Assembly (NCBI RefSeq): GCF_002078875.1
Contig: NC_034421.1
Coordinates: 10,718,872 to 10,782,871 of the forward strand
DNA from: Numida meleagris
Taxonomy: Eukaryota; Chordata; Aves; Galliformes; Numididae
Direction of reading: 5' to 3'
DNA: 64,000 nt
The position numbers and the translations under genes are program-made. Shown here in pieces: positions 24,261-36,200 of the stretch (within the stretch, counting starts at the first letter, position 1; the number at the start of each line of letters is the position of its first letter). Below the pieces are notes generated by a model. The model was not told the origin of the DNA, ran no database searches, and worked only from the letters and a program-made list of their open reading frames with translations.

Positions 24261-27200
24261 AGGGCATTTCCACAAACAGCCACCTAAAACTCACATTGCC
24301 TCAACTATTCTCTGCTCCAGCTTGTCTTTTGTCAGCTTTTGCATTGTGACGCTTAAATCTGCTGAGATGCTGAAAGAAAACTCATCTTTGCTCGAGCTAC
24401 TGGCTCATGCAAAAAAGTAAAAAGGTCTCTTCAGAGGGAAGAAAAATAAAGCAGCTTACATTTGAGCAGAAAGCTTACTCTGTCTGCTCAGCCCCTCGCC
24501 TGTGAGAGCCTGCACATGCACCTACTGCTGCCCTCAGCCAGAATGGCCACGCTGCCTTCTCCTCTCCGCAGCAGTGAGCCAGAGGGACAACGCAGGCCTG
24601 AGATGCTTCCTCACTGCCTGCAGGTCACGGCTTGGCTGGGGGGGAGAGGTCTTACAGACACTGAAGACAGGGCTGGAGCCGTCCTGCATCGAAGGAGACT
24701 GGATGAAATTTCAAGAGGTTGGCCTAATTTTAGAAAGAAATTACAGATTTAAGATAGTGCTTAGAAGAATTTCTGATGTTCTGATGACTATAACGATTCT
24801 TTCTTCTTGGCCTTTACGTAAGAGTCACATAGGTGGCCCCTAAAAAAATGAAAGCATTTAATTTCATTTCCTACCAGAACTGGAAGCAATGTCACAGCTT
24901 CTATTGCTCAAAGGAGGGAAAGAAAATGGCAGAGCACAAATTCACAGAGAAATTTTTGGAAGAGAGATTGAAATTATGGCTCTTAATACAGTATATAAAT
25001 GCTGCAAGACACCAGTGTAATGCTTAGCAAATAAAGAATAAGCTCATTCTAGAGAGAAGGCAATGTGCTAATAGCTCCTGAAAGACAGAACAGAGATTTT
25101 CATCCTGTGCAGACCCCTGGTCTCTGAGCAGCTGGGTTCCTCCTGCATACCAGGGCATAGCAAAACATGAGAAAGTGATTTGGCCAATGATTCTAAGTTT
25201 ACAGCATTTCATCTTTAATTTGTCTGGTGAGAAATCGAGCAAAAATGATCCTTCATCTTCAGAGTAATGGGCATATGAGAAACTTCTGCAATGATGATTC
25301 GGGTTTTAGAATTTTATCCAAAACTGCCAAACAAAAAGCTCTCTTTGCTTAATTACCATGCAAGTAATCTTGTTATGTATCTCACTGTCATCACAGAGTT
25401 TGGGTAACACCCTACCTTTATGCTTGGAGACCCAAGCAGCCCAGCAGTTAGGTACAGCTGCATAATGAATTAACTCACTGGTTAAAATTTCAGCTGTGGG
25501 AGAAGAAGTATTAGAGCAAAAAGGCACAGCCGTACTCAGAACATTTAGCTTTAACAGTCTCCACTTTCTTCCGCTTCTTCCAAAACAGACTGCAGCTCTA
25601 GAGAGACTACAACCTCAAAATTCAGGTCCTAGCATTATATTCTATCAAGACAGGGCAGTTAAACACTGTCAGCATTTCCCTTGTCCTACTTTTTTAGCAG
25701 ATGCAAAATTTCAGCACAATTGATAACTTCATAACCATTTTACTTGTGACAAAAAAGGTAAGCTCCAGCAAAAGATGGCTCTACCAAAGCATTCCCAGCT
25801 CAATCCCAGCTCTCAGTGGAAGAGCCTTATGGAAAGCATACATCCAGACAGAAGGCTCTTGCCTATACACAGTAGGAGGTAAGAAAATGTAAATCATGTA
25901 CACATATACCTGGCTAAAAATCTTTTGACTAACGAAGAATAGAAACCAAGTTTAGACTCGAGACCGAGAATTCAGAACAGAATAAGAAAAACAATCTGAA
26001 AACGTTGGTGACATGATCTATTGTTCTGAGTATAAAACAGCATCCCACCTTATGATCTTGATTTTAGCTCAGGATCTGAACAGAGTGAACGCCAAGTCTC
26101 TGCTCAGTTCCTGTGAAGGCAGAAAGTAGAAAACTGGGTAGCTATTCCCTATGGCAGCACAGAAAGCCCCATGGGAGAGAAACTCAGAAATAAAAATGCA
26201 TGATTATAAAAAATAGGCACTAGAATGAACTGCTGCTCTGACAACTAAACGCTTCAAAATCCTGCTTTTGTTTTAATTCCATAAAACAAATTTCTATTTG
26301 AGAAATGAGATTCTCTGAATAATCCAAACAACTCTTTTACTGTAGCAATGATTATTATCCTATTTAAATAAAAGACCTGTGTTTCTGTAGTAATTATCAT
26401 ACCATATCCCTAATTAATTATTACTCAAAATATCTGTTGAAATTCTTGCCAACCATTTAGAAACAGGCACAAATTATTCCCTTTGATCAGACTTGCATTG
26501 CTAAAGGCACATTAAAAATACAGAGAGAGCCTGGAAAAGCCTTGCAAAATTGTCCATAAAGCCAGAATTATGTTAACTACTGCAGCAGCACTTACTCTGC
26601 ATATTCAGAATTTGATTGGATACAAAAGGGAATTTCTCTCTTTGGACAAGAGGTCAGTCCACACCCCCAAGATTAAGTTGTATACAGTTTAAAAGAAAAC
26701 AATTGCCTGCTAATTAGAACACATAATGAAGGAAAATAAAGATTAAAAAAAAAACAAAAACAGCGTGACGTTTGTGGGCTTCAAATCAGTTTACAGCTAA
26801 ATCAACAGAAGCAACTGCACAGATTCTGAAAGGCTGAGTACGACCCCTGGATGTTTAGCACACTGCCAAGTAGTTAATGAAGAGAAAAACCCAGCCAGAG
26901 AAAGTGACGCCAAGCTCCCAGTCTTACAAAAAACTCTGTGGATCTTTAATTCCCATGAACAGAATCTCATTTTTTTTTTTTTAATGATTCCTGTGAAAGA
27001 CCCATGACAGTTAAAATACATGCTTTCCACAATCCAAATTTGTGATGCTCCTGTCTTCAAATCTCTGATGTTTCTCTCAATAAACCTTCCCTGGAGTTGC
27101 AGTTTCTATTTCAGCGTCTTCATTTCTAAGAAAAATCTGAGGATACTCGCTGTACATGTTTTTATCAGAGCTTTGAAACTGGTTCTAAATGCACATTAAG

Positions 27201-27940
27201 CTGATGCAATAGGTTCTGTGTAAGAACATGGTGCCACCAGCTATGTCCCACATGAGATCTTTACACAATTATTTCGCCCAATTCCAGATAGTCACAGGTA
27301 AGTTACTGAATAATTTCCGGTATACTTTCAAGTGAGCACAAGTAGACCATTCCAACATGATGTACGTTAGGGATGTAGTTCCATCAGAGAGTAACTGTAC
27401 TTAGCTGGGTCAAACCCATTTCTGTTGAGAACTTGGAAAAAGGCTGAGCACTGGAAATGCTTTCCTGCTTCTGAATGATGGAGCTCATGGAAAGCAGGAA
27501 GGCATACTTTAAATCACATGCCATTCTATATTGTTTTCCAGATGCCTCTTTGCCTCTTGTATACCCTTACGGCTTTCACAGAACCACAGACTAGATAACA
27601 CTGACAGAACCAAGCCACACAAGTACTGAGCCGCAACTTTACTCCTCGTTCATCTTTTATATCTTCTTTTTTTTTAAATAAAAATCAAATAAATAAAAAC
27701 AACTAATGAAAATATGATTTATGGAAAAATCCAGTGAGATTCGATGTGAACAAGGAACTACTGCTTTCCTGTAGGTTATTAGGCCAACTACTGAACTCAG
27801 CAGGAAAAACCTCTGTTCTGCATCCACTTCAACAAAGCAAAGGCAGAACACCTCTGAGGCTGTTGGAAGGCCCTGCTCAATGATGGAGATATAATATACT
27901 GATATATATTACGTTTCTGTATACACTGTAATATACTCTT
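24261..27940. other. Non-coding stretch with a GC-richer patch and an AT-rich CNE-like patch
   Basis: A GC-richer patch (about 24480-24720) has open frames of 96 and 113 codons in two overlapping phases and an acceptor-like tctcctctccgcag near 24570, but no recognisable product. An AT-rich patch (about 26340-26480) has TAATTA and ATTTAAAT-type motifs and may be another conserved element. Homopolymer runs include T13 at 26970-26982. No gene was recognised. Confidence 0.4.
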
Positions 27941-28144
27941 TTCTGAAAGAGTGGTCAGGCGCTGGAATGGGCTGCCCAGGGAGGTGGCAGAGTCACCATC
28001 CCTGGAGGTGTTCAAGAAACATTTAGACATTATATTGAGAGACGTGGTTTAGTGGGGCTATATTGGTCGTAGGTGGATGGTTGGACTGGATGATCTTGTA
28101 GGTCTTTTCCAACCTTGCTAATTCTATGATCCTATGATTCTATG
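27941..28144 (+). mobile_element. CR1 non-LTR retrotransposon, 3' end (5'-truncated)
   Basis: This is a plus-strand CR1 copy of about 204 bp, truncated at its 5' end as is usual for target-primed insertion. It keeps the last 35 codons of ORF2 without interruption (27945-28049, starting [20 protein letters not shown]) and the TAG stop at 28050-28052. After that come the CR1 3' UTR (tggatgatcttgtaggtctt around 28089) and the terminal ATTCTATGATCC repeats. CR1 ORF2 encodes endonuclease and reverse transcriptase; only the extreme C-terminus is left here, so the copy is dead. The preserved reading frame suggests a relatively young insertion. The AT-rich block just before it (27891-27940) is not CR1. 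Confidence 0.95.
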
Positions 28145-28984
28145 TTTCAGACCCTACAGCCAGCTTTGTACGTGCACTGCACAGTGTGTCCGCAATGGTC
28201 AGATCCCCGCTTTAAATTCAGAAGGGGGAGCAAGATGCTAATGCAAGAAATATCCTAATAATTGTCTGCTCAGGAAAGTGGCTGAGGGCCTGAACTGTTA
28301 AGGTAATTATGCACAGATTTTAAGAGGACTATTTTCCTCTGGCAAATGTTTCACTGCAACGGTGTAGTCATGAGATTTCTTTCAATACACAATCGATCTC
28401 ATCTGCCCACGACTGCTCTAAAACACCAAAACAAAACAGAAAAAAAGTACCAGCAAAAAACCCCACAGAACTCCACCCCAAGCCCAACACAAATTAAGGA
28501 GCTTCTCTCCCTCCTCACTTCCCTGTGATACGTACATGTGATGCTAATGGGAGTTTTGTGCACTTCAAAAAAAGCATAAAAAGTAATTCCCATATGTTGC
28601 ATTTGCCACAGGGAATTTGTTACATTCACTGATGTTAAATTAGGCCATTGTGTATATACTTTAGAAACAGAGTCAGGCCATAAAAACTTCTACGTGTTAT
28701 TACTTGAGCATTCATTCCTCAGATTGTCTCTTTGCTGATATTAAAGTCTGAATGTTGTTCATCAGAGAGTGACTGATAATAAAGAAGTGATTGACAAACT
28801 TATTACTTGGCTTTAAAAAGAAGTTCTCCCAATTCAAAAGATTCTTCTATAGTCCTGAGAGATGCAGCTTGTTCTTTGCACAAGAAGGCTGTAATTGGAA
28901 GAGAATATACACAGAGGGAAGAAACAGACCTGGATTGTATTTAAACTGGTAAATAACTCAATATGTAGTTCTGAAAGTATGCAG
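28145..28984. other. Non-coding stretch, no gene seen
   Basis: AT-rich, with short chance frames only. Confidence 0.55.
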
Positions 28985-29620
28985 CATGGCTCAGAGAGGG
29001 CAAGGTGTGGGGCGGGGATGCCACAGTGGCTGCTTTCCTTGCTTTGCCACCAGCCTACCTAGCCTGAGCCAGCAGGGTCACTCCGTGGCACTCCTGGGAG
29101 CTGCTGCCACGCTGCAGCCATGCACACTGTGGCACCAGAGCAGGTTGCACCTCACCCAGGCAATCCTTGGGGGCCATAACCACATGTGCTTTCACGAGCC
29201 TTACAGCCATGGCAAGGATGGCAAGGACTTTACTTGTCCAGTTAACACCCCCAAGAACGCAAGCTGGTGGCAGTGGTGCTTCCTCTGCCTGCTCCGTCCC
29301 CTTTCCAGTCCGCAGACAGGGAGCTGAATGGGTTGCCCTGTGCTGCTCAGCGTGGTGCTGGGTCCCTGCAGGGCTGGAGAGCAGGGCCAGCACAGCAGGT
29401 GATGGCACCGTCTGGGAACACCACTTGTGGGTACCAGGTCAGCACAGCCATCACTGCGCTGCCGGGGCAACTGACATTGGAGCTGGCCTTGCCAAGCAGG
29501 CAGCCGCCTCTGAAAGAGGCACGCCTGCCACATCAAGACTTCCCTTGGTCACGTGTTTTCTTCCTCAGGTGAGGCCCTGCCAGAAGAAAACTATCTCCCA
29601 CCTCTGTACTTTTATTCTTC
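28985..29620. other. GC-rich patch with overlapping open frames, unidentified
   Basis: About 0.6 kb is strikingly GC-rich compared with both flanks and is open in several frames on both strands (plus: 29167-29631, 154 codons; 29267-29572, 101 codons; minus: 29055-29408, 117 codons; 29201-29536, 111 codons). Multi-frame openness is expected of GC-rich DNA and argues against a specific coding frame. I checked the translations for retrocopies of housekeeping genes and recognised none. It might be a GC-rich exon of a non-coding RNA, an old retrocopy or a decayed CpG island. No promoter motif or poly(A) tail decides it. Confidence 0.3.
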
Positions 29621-30995
29621 TGCCTGTTTAGCTCCTGAACCTGCTTGTTGCGACGTCAGACAGCGAATGCTGTCACCAAAGAAGCAGCAAGAGAGGAGAG
29701 CAGCTGTAGTGCCAGCCATGGCTCACTGGTGGGAGCAGTCCCGCAGCTCCAGCTGCAGTGTGTAAATAATCCTTTAGTGCCACGGGCCTAATTGAAGACT
29801 GCTTTTTGATTCATCGGGCTCTAAATTAAGGTCAGACTTGCTCATTTTTCACTTCCAGTGAACTTTCTGCATTAGGCACCAAGCAGCAAACACACTTGAT
29901 TTCAAGCACAGACACCAAACTTCAGCAGTTCCTTCTCCTTCGCACCAGCCTCCGTCACAGCAAGGTCACCGAGATTTAAATAGAGGATGAAGAGCCCTGC
30001 CTGCGATGATCTGCAGCCTGAAAGCTAAGCAAGTGCAGAGGTGCTCTCAGGAGCACAGGAAAACAAAGGCTTCAAGTCTCCTGAGCTTGGGATAATTTGC
30101 TGAAATTTGCCTCTTAATAATTCTAGACACTTGAAAGAAAATCAGATGAAAACAAAACTTGCTAATAGGAGCTGTGCTATGGAATAATGCCAGCTGGTTT
30201 CCTGAGCTTGGCTCCATGTTTTCCTTCAAAATAACTGAACAAATAATCTTCCTCATGTCTCTTCTCTACCTCCTGTTCTCTTTTAATCCTGGGCCAAGTC
30301 ACAATCCCCCTGTGAGCCTCGTGCCGCTAGCCTCCTCTTGCTGTCAGCGTGGTTTGCCATCGGGCTGAAATCCTCCATCATGAACTCACACACCATTACT
30401 TGAAGCAGTCACCTTTTTCCCAGCTGCCTTTTTACACTACCAAATGTCACGTTTTTAGCCAGTCACCTTTCCTCCTCTTCCCACATTACTTATTTTCAGT
30501 TTGCCCACCCTCTTGGACTCATTTGTCTTTAAATAAACCAGAACCAAACCCACTGTTGAAGACATCCATTGCCTTTCCACGTCCACCTGCCTCCTTACTG
30601 AACTGCATCTTACTTTCCTTCTGGGTGCTAATTTACGTCCTGGTGCCTGGATGCTTAGCAAGAACTGAATCCATCTTCCTTCCTGTCTGCTCAGTATTCT
30701 GAGGGAGTGTTGCCAACGGCTTTTGAACAGTATTTAGCTGCATACATACAAAAATTAAAAAAGACCTTATATTTCCTTGGAGTGCATAATACAAGTGCTA
30801 TTTCTAGGACAGTGAGAGGCTATAACAATGTAATGCTGTTTAGGACTACAAAATTACAGCTATGTCTCAGCTAGCAGCATATTTCAGATTTTATTCATGT
30901 TAAGAGAAGTCAATCTATGAAATCTTACAAAATAGCTTTTGTACTACAGGTCTTGGCGTGAACTATATTTCTGACAATCTGATTACCACCGAATT
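29621..30995. other. Non-coding stretch, no gene seen
   Basis: Only unrecognised frames, such as 30349-30702 (117 codons, Pro/Leu/Ser-rich). No repeats were recognised before the CR1 tail begins. Confidence 0.5.
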
Positions 30996-31750
30996 TCATA
31001 GAATCATAGAATGGCTCAGGTTGGAAGAGACCTTAAAGATCATCCAGTTCCAACCCCCTGCTGTGGGCTGGCTGCCACCCACCTGATCAGGCTGCGCAGG
31101 ATCACATCCAGCCTGGCCACAGAGATGGGGCATCCACAACTTCTCTGGGCAGCACTGCCAGGGCCTCACCGCCCTCTGAATAACACCTACCCTCTTTTAG
31201 TTTAAAGCCGTTCCCCCTTGTCCTATCACTATGAGTGCAAAAAGTCGGTCTCCCCTCTGTTTATAAGCTCCCCTCAATTACTAGAGGGCCACTATGAGGT
31301 CTCCCCAGAGCTTTCTCTTCTCCAAGCTAAACAAGCTCAGCTCCCTCAACCTTTCTTCATAGGAGAGGTGCTTCAGCAAAGCAGAGGAGGATAATCACCT
31401 CTCTCTCCCTGCTGGCCATGCCTCCGTTGATGCAGCCCAAGATACAGTTGGCCTTCTGGGCTGTAAGTGCACACTGCTGGCTCACGTCCAGCTCATCATC
31501 CATTAGAACCCCCAAGTCCTTCTCTGTAGGCCTGCTTGCCATGAGTTCTTCTCCTACACATATCTGGAATTGGCTCGATCAAAGTGCAACACCTTATACA
31601 CTGCCTTGTTGAACATCATTAAGTTCATGCGAGCTCACTTTTCAAGCCTGTGCTCCCTCTGAATTGGCATCCCTTCCTTCTGTTGTGTCAACTGCACCAC
31701 GCAGCTTGGTGTCCTCAGCAAACTTACTGAGGGTGCTCTCAGTCCCCCTT
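30996..31750 (-). mobile_element. CR1 non-LTR retrotransposon, 3' part (5'-truncated)
   Basis: A minus-strand CR1 copy of about 755 bp. Its 3' end is at the left: TCATAGAATCATAGAATGG followed by the inverted 3' UTR (ttggaagagaccttaaagat near 31021). The rest is the C-terminal part of ORF2 on the minus strand. A 61-codon open piece at 31357-31542 reads EKDLGVLMDDELDVSQQCAL and then KANCILGCI, which is the conserved end of the CR1 reverse-transcriptase region. Other parts of ORF2 are present but broken by frameshifts and stops, so the element is inactive. It fades into unrelated sequence after about 31750. CR1 copies normally lack target-site duplications, and none is seen. Confidence 0.95.
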
Positions 31751-33054
31751 GAATTTACCCAGGAAAATATTTTATCTTTGGAGTAGAAGCCAGTACAGAT
31801 GAGTAGTTTCCTTCAACACTGGTTAAAAAATAAATAACATATTTTTGAAAGAAGTAGAGCCTGTTCCCTCAACTCAGAAATGGACAGCAGTAATCAATGC
31901 TTTTCCTGAATCCTTGCCCAACCTCTGACTTGTCTTTAGAAGGTTACTTGTGGTAAGAAAAAAATCTGCCAGGATCTTGAAATTCAGGTATGCAATTGAG
32001 AGATTTCCAGAGAGTTCCATGACATTCAAAATAAGTGGAAAAATACGCATATTGATTTTCTGTTTTGGCAGCATTAAGATTTATTTACTCTTGATGTTAT
32101 AGTGACCTCTAGTTTGTCTTGGTCAATACACACCTCCCGGGTTGATAAACCTTAATATTCACCTCCATGAGAGTCAATATCCACTTTATAACATAAAAGC
32201 TATCCCAAGAGACAAATATTAACATTGCCGAATAGCTTCAGCCACTCACTCCTTTTTTTTTCCTCCTCCTAATGTGAAAGAGGACTGAGCTTGAATGGTT
32301 GGCAATATTGAAAAAAAAAAAAAAAGGTAATGAATTCCAACAATCTAGAGAATGTGCAAAATGTGCCACTGACCTTTAGCAAAAAGGACACTGGATGAAA
32401 GAATAATTTAGATTTGTGTATTAGAGAAGAGACAGACTTCCTTTTTTTACAGTATAACCTCAACTTTGTCCTTGTGAAGATCATCTGCTACTAAAAACTC
32501 CAGGTGCAATTTGTCTGTTTTCACACCTCTTTCTTCTTGTGCCACTTTCCCAGAAGATATCAATAACTGGAAAGGGATGTTGCTTTTCTGATACTAATGT
32601 TAACTTCTTTCTGGTCATGAAGCTCTCAATAACTGTTTCTGGCTATAATGAATTATAATTACCAGTGAGCTTCCTGCAGAGACAACTGCAGTCCACAATA
32701 AAATCTGGGAATTTTGTCTTCGTGCCTCTCTGTCAGCCACTCAGGTTGGCTGCTGTATCACTGGGGATAGCTTAGCCACTCCAGGCAGCGCTCATTTCTG
32801 TGAAGGAACTTCACTGAGGAACAAAATAAGTTTCCTCATAATCCATAAGAAGATTGTAGTACTATACAGACTAATTTTGAATGACTGCTTCTGCCATTAA
32901 AATGTCAGGTTTTTTTTTTTTTCCCCCCCAATGTTTACTATAGAAACATTTGGGGATTTGGCAGCCCCTTATACTTCTCCTACTCAGGTAGCTACTACTG
33001 TGGGATGATTTGTTTTTTACAGCAACTGCTGCCTGTCTCACTGTGCAATGAACT
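31751..33054. other. Non-coding stretch, no gene seen
   Basis: AT-rich with short chance frames. Homopolymers include A15 at 32311-32325 and a T13 run passing into C7 at 32910-32929. Confidence 0.5.
32311..32325 (+). repeat. Homopolymer A15
   Basis: Fifteen A residues between TTG and GGTAATG. No retrocopy or SINE body was recognised upstream. Confidence 0.9.
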
Positions 33055-33260
33055 GGCACTAGGCCAGGTTCCCCAGTGTGAAAAAAATCCTTTAAGTTGA
33101 GAGCTGTCAGTGCAATGAAACTTTGTGATGAGCAGCTCCTCTGTTCTGTGAATCCTCTGGTGGGAAAAAGGCCCCTGCAATTGCAGCAGCTGCTCTGGCC
33201 AAAAAAAGACCTACGGCAGGAATGGGGACAAGGGGAAAATGCGTTCTGGTGCCCAGCAGA
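33055..33260 (-). pseudogene. Possible relic of a tandem C2H2 zinc-finger exon
   Basis: On the minus strand, three pieces typical of tandem C2H2 zinc fingers appear in the right order, each in a slightly different frame. First is CPHSCRRSFFGQSS (about 33189-33230), like the C-x2-C...SF.QSS start of a finger. Next is HQRIHRTEE (33148-33162 for HQRIH), like the HQRIHTGEK end and linker. Last are SSQLK (33091-33105) and FFHTGEP (HTGEP at 33066-33080), the end of a next finger plus linker. Spacing departs from the 28-residue period: about 70 bp separate the two finger ends instead of 84, and there are about 20 extra bp inside the first. Small indels would be needed to explain this. Zinc-finger cysteines and histidines are mostly lost. 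It could be chance convergence; no family assignment is possible. A 177-codon frame (32871-33404) covers the area but does not itself encode the fingers in one phase. Confidence 0.35.
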
Positions 33261-36200
33261 CTTCTGATGCCAGAAGAGACCTGAAGCTACTAAGAAATTG
33301 TTTACATTACGATGGATGTAACATATATTGGGAACTGGCTCAGTGCCCAAGATGGGGCTAAGCGTTCCATGTATCCTCCTGCACATCTCCCTGTATAAAT
33401 GCAAACTGCAGCAGTTTTACTAAAATGCGGTGTAGTAGTACTAGATCCAGTTCTGCTCCATCAGCCCACAGAAGTGTCTTCACAGCCTGGTCTGACCCGT
33501 TACAGGTACAACGCACCGCACTGTTCCATTAAATTTTCCCGGAAGTTATTTGAGTTGTTTCCACATCTATCTTTACAGGGCATGCTAAGTCAGATCATTT
33601 ATTTTCCAGACAAATAGAGTACTAATGAAGTTTCAGAGGAGTCTATTTTAGTGGCAACCTTACTTTTCATTTACATTAATAATATAATGCAACAAACTCT
33701 TCAGTTCATCTTTATGCTGATACGGCATCTTGTATTCAATAGGCACCTCTTGGTCAGCAGTAACAAAGACATAATAAAAGATATTAAATAAAATTCAGCA
33801 AGCATTTTTACGTACGCATTCTTCACAAGCAATTAAAGCTACGCTCATCTCTTTTAGAAGGGGCTTTACCTGCAACATTGCTAACACCCCACCCTAAGTT
33901 ATAACAGCTGTAAATCAGATAGTGAAGTAATCTCATGTTAAAACTACTTGAGTCTATGTAAAGCTATTCACTAAACTTTAACACTTATATTGATTCTTCA
34001 GAGCAACAAGAAAAATAATCAGATCTGAACTGCAGTTTGATAGTAAGTCCCACTGCGCTGGGCTGAAGTCTTGCTCTTTAAAATTGCCAAGCCAATGCAT
34101 AAGATCATTTGATTGCCAAAAGATGGGAGCTTTGCCCCCCCCCCCCACCCAACTGCGGACTGGGAACTCTTCCAACATTATCCCTGAGATTAGGATACCT
34201 CTATTAATCTCCAGTCTAAAATTACTGACAGGCTGTCCAGACACATTATTTGTGTAGCACCACTGTTTTGTGTAAATTCTTCTTTCCTGGAATGGGATCC
34301 ATGCTGCATTTTTATAGTGCTATATTTCCCTCACTGTCTTCATTCCACTACACCGTGCCATGTAAGCTTTCCTAGTCTCCCACAGAAAAAGCAGCTTTCT
34401 GTCCTCTTTTTGTCACAGCAATATTTTCTGCATCTGCTCTTGTTTCTATCGTTTATTTGAGGGCACGGATGGCCGAAGTCTCAGGGAGCATTCCTGCCGA
34501 GCTGGAAACTGCACCCTGAGCACCACTGCTAACCCGATCCCTAAGCCAGCAGTACACAGCCTGACGCACCTGCGGGTCTCACTGCTGTCCCACAGCTGCC
34601 TTGTACTAGCAGCCTCACGCTGGATTCTGCTTCTTGCCTTCCACTTTTATTGCAATGTTCTCAAAAGCACCAGTTAATTTTTTTTTTTCCTGTGCCACTG
34701 ATGAGACCTGGGAACAGTGGCACACCTAGCGATATCAAAACTCGCAAAATAAACTCACCAGCTGTCCTATTTCCCTCTAACAAAAGCCATTCAGTGGCGT
34801 GCCATTGCTATTGTGTGCGTGTGGCAGCTACAGAGTGTTGCTGATACTGCTGCTGTTTTTCAACTGAAAAATAGAAGCTCTCAGCTGTTTCAATTCTCTG
34901 CCATTGGGCTAGACTTGTTACATACTTGAATTTTACAGAAATGAAAGAACTCTTCACAAAAAGTTACACAACCTCAACAAATTATACAACAAAACAACTT
35001 CTGAGAAGCATAATTATTCTCACTTTTCAATAGAGAAACAAGCATGCATGTGCCCCTGATTTTAGATTTAATTTTTTTGTTACTTTGGGAATCACCAGGT
35101 GATGATATAGCACTAGCAGGCATCTTCCATGCAGACAGGCTTGTCTTTTAAATACCAGCACCTTCAGAAGTGGTATTTGGTGACTCGGGCTCTTTTTTGA
35201 GACATAGAAAGCAAAAGTTAAAGGTTATATACTAACAAGAGTGGGAACATTTGTAAATGACCATCTCCATGGGATACAATACCATTTCTTGCTTGGATGC
35301 AGATGCACTTACATATTCTCTTTTTGGCACAAAAATATAGCAGTGAGAAGAAACACTTGTACAGTTGCTTTTCCTGATGTGTATTTCTGAGCACAAGCTG
35401 TGACGTTAATCTAATGTATGTCTCTCCACATTAACTTATCAGCAAATTCTTCTTGAAATATAGCTTTCCCAAATCTGAGTACTGGAGGTTAGGAAGTACC
35501 TACCATTTCTACACACAATTTGTGTTTGCTCTTACACTTGAGTGAGTAGAAGTCTAAATATTGGAAAGATCCCTAAGTTCTGCAGTCAAGATTTTTTTCT
35601 AGAAAGTTATACTCAAAAAAAGTCTACGGTCATAGAGATTTTGTTTTTAATGTATATTTTATTTGCTGAATGCTTGTAGCAGTGGCTGAAACACAAGACA
35701 ACGTGTAATTAGAGAAACTGTTTTCCCCGTTGTTTTAACGCCAAGCTTGGGGGAGCTCAGAAATCCAGCAGCCCCAGAATCTACGGTGTAACTGCTTCTC
35801 TGACAGATCTGCTGCAGTCTGCTTTTTCTCTTCTCTCAAAGCAATCTTTAAGGATCCAATAAATCCAACCACTTCTGAGAACAGCCTCAAGCCTCATATT
35901 GAAGTCAGAGCTATTCCAAGGAGGAGCAGGTAAACAGGGCAGACAAAGGCTGCATAAAACCTTTACAACCCCCATACGGCATCTCTGTCAGAATGTAAAA
36001 ATCAGGCATCTGGACCAAAATCCAGCCCCACCAAAAGCACATGATTTTACTCACAGTTATCATTACACTAGAACAATTGAAATAAAAAAAATATTAATCA
36101 AGACCCTCTAGAGAATTCCCCCACATATTTCTGGGGTGTTTTGCTTCCCAAAGACAGGTGCTTTCCACCATGGCTTCTTGGTGCCCAGTGATGAGCACAA

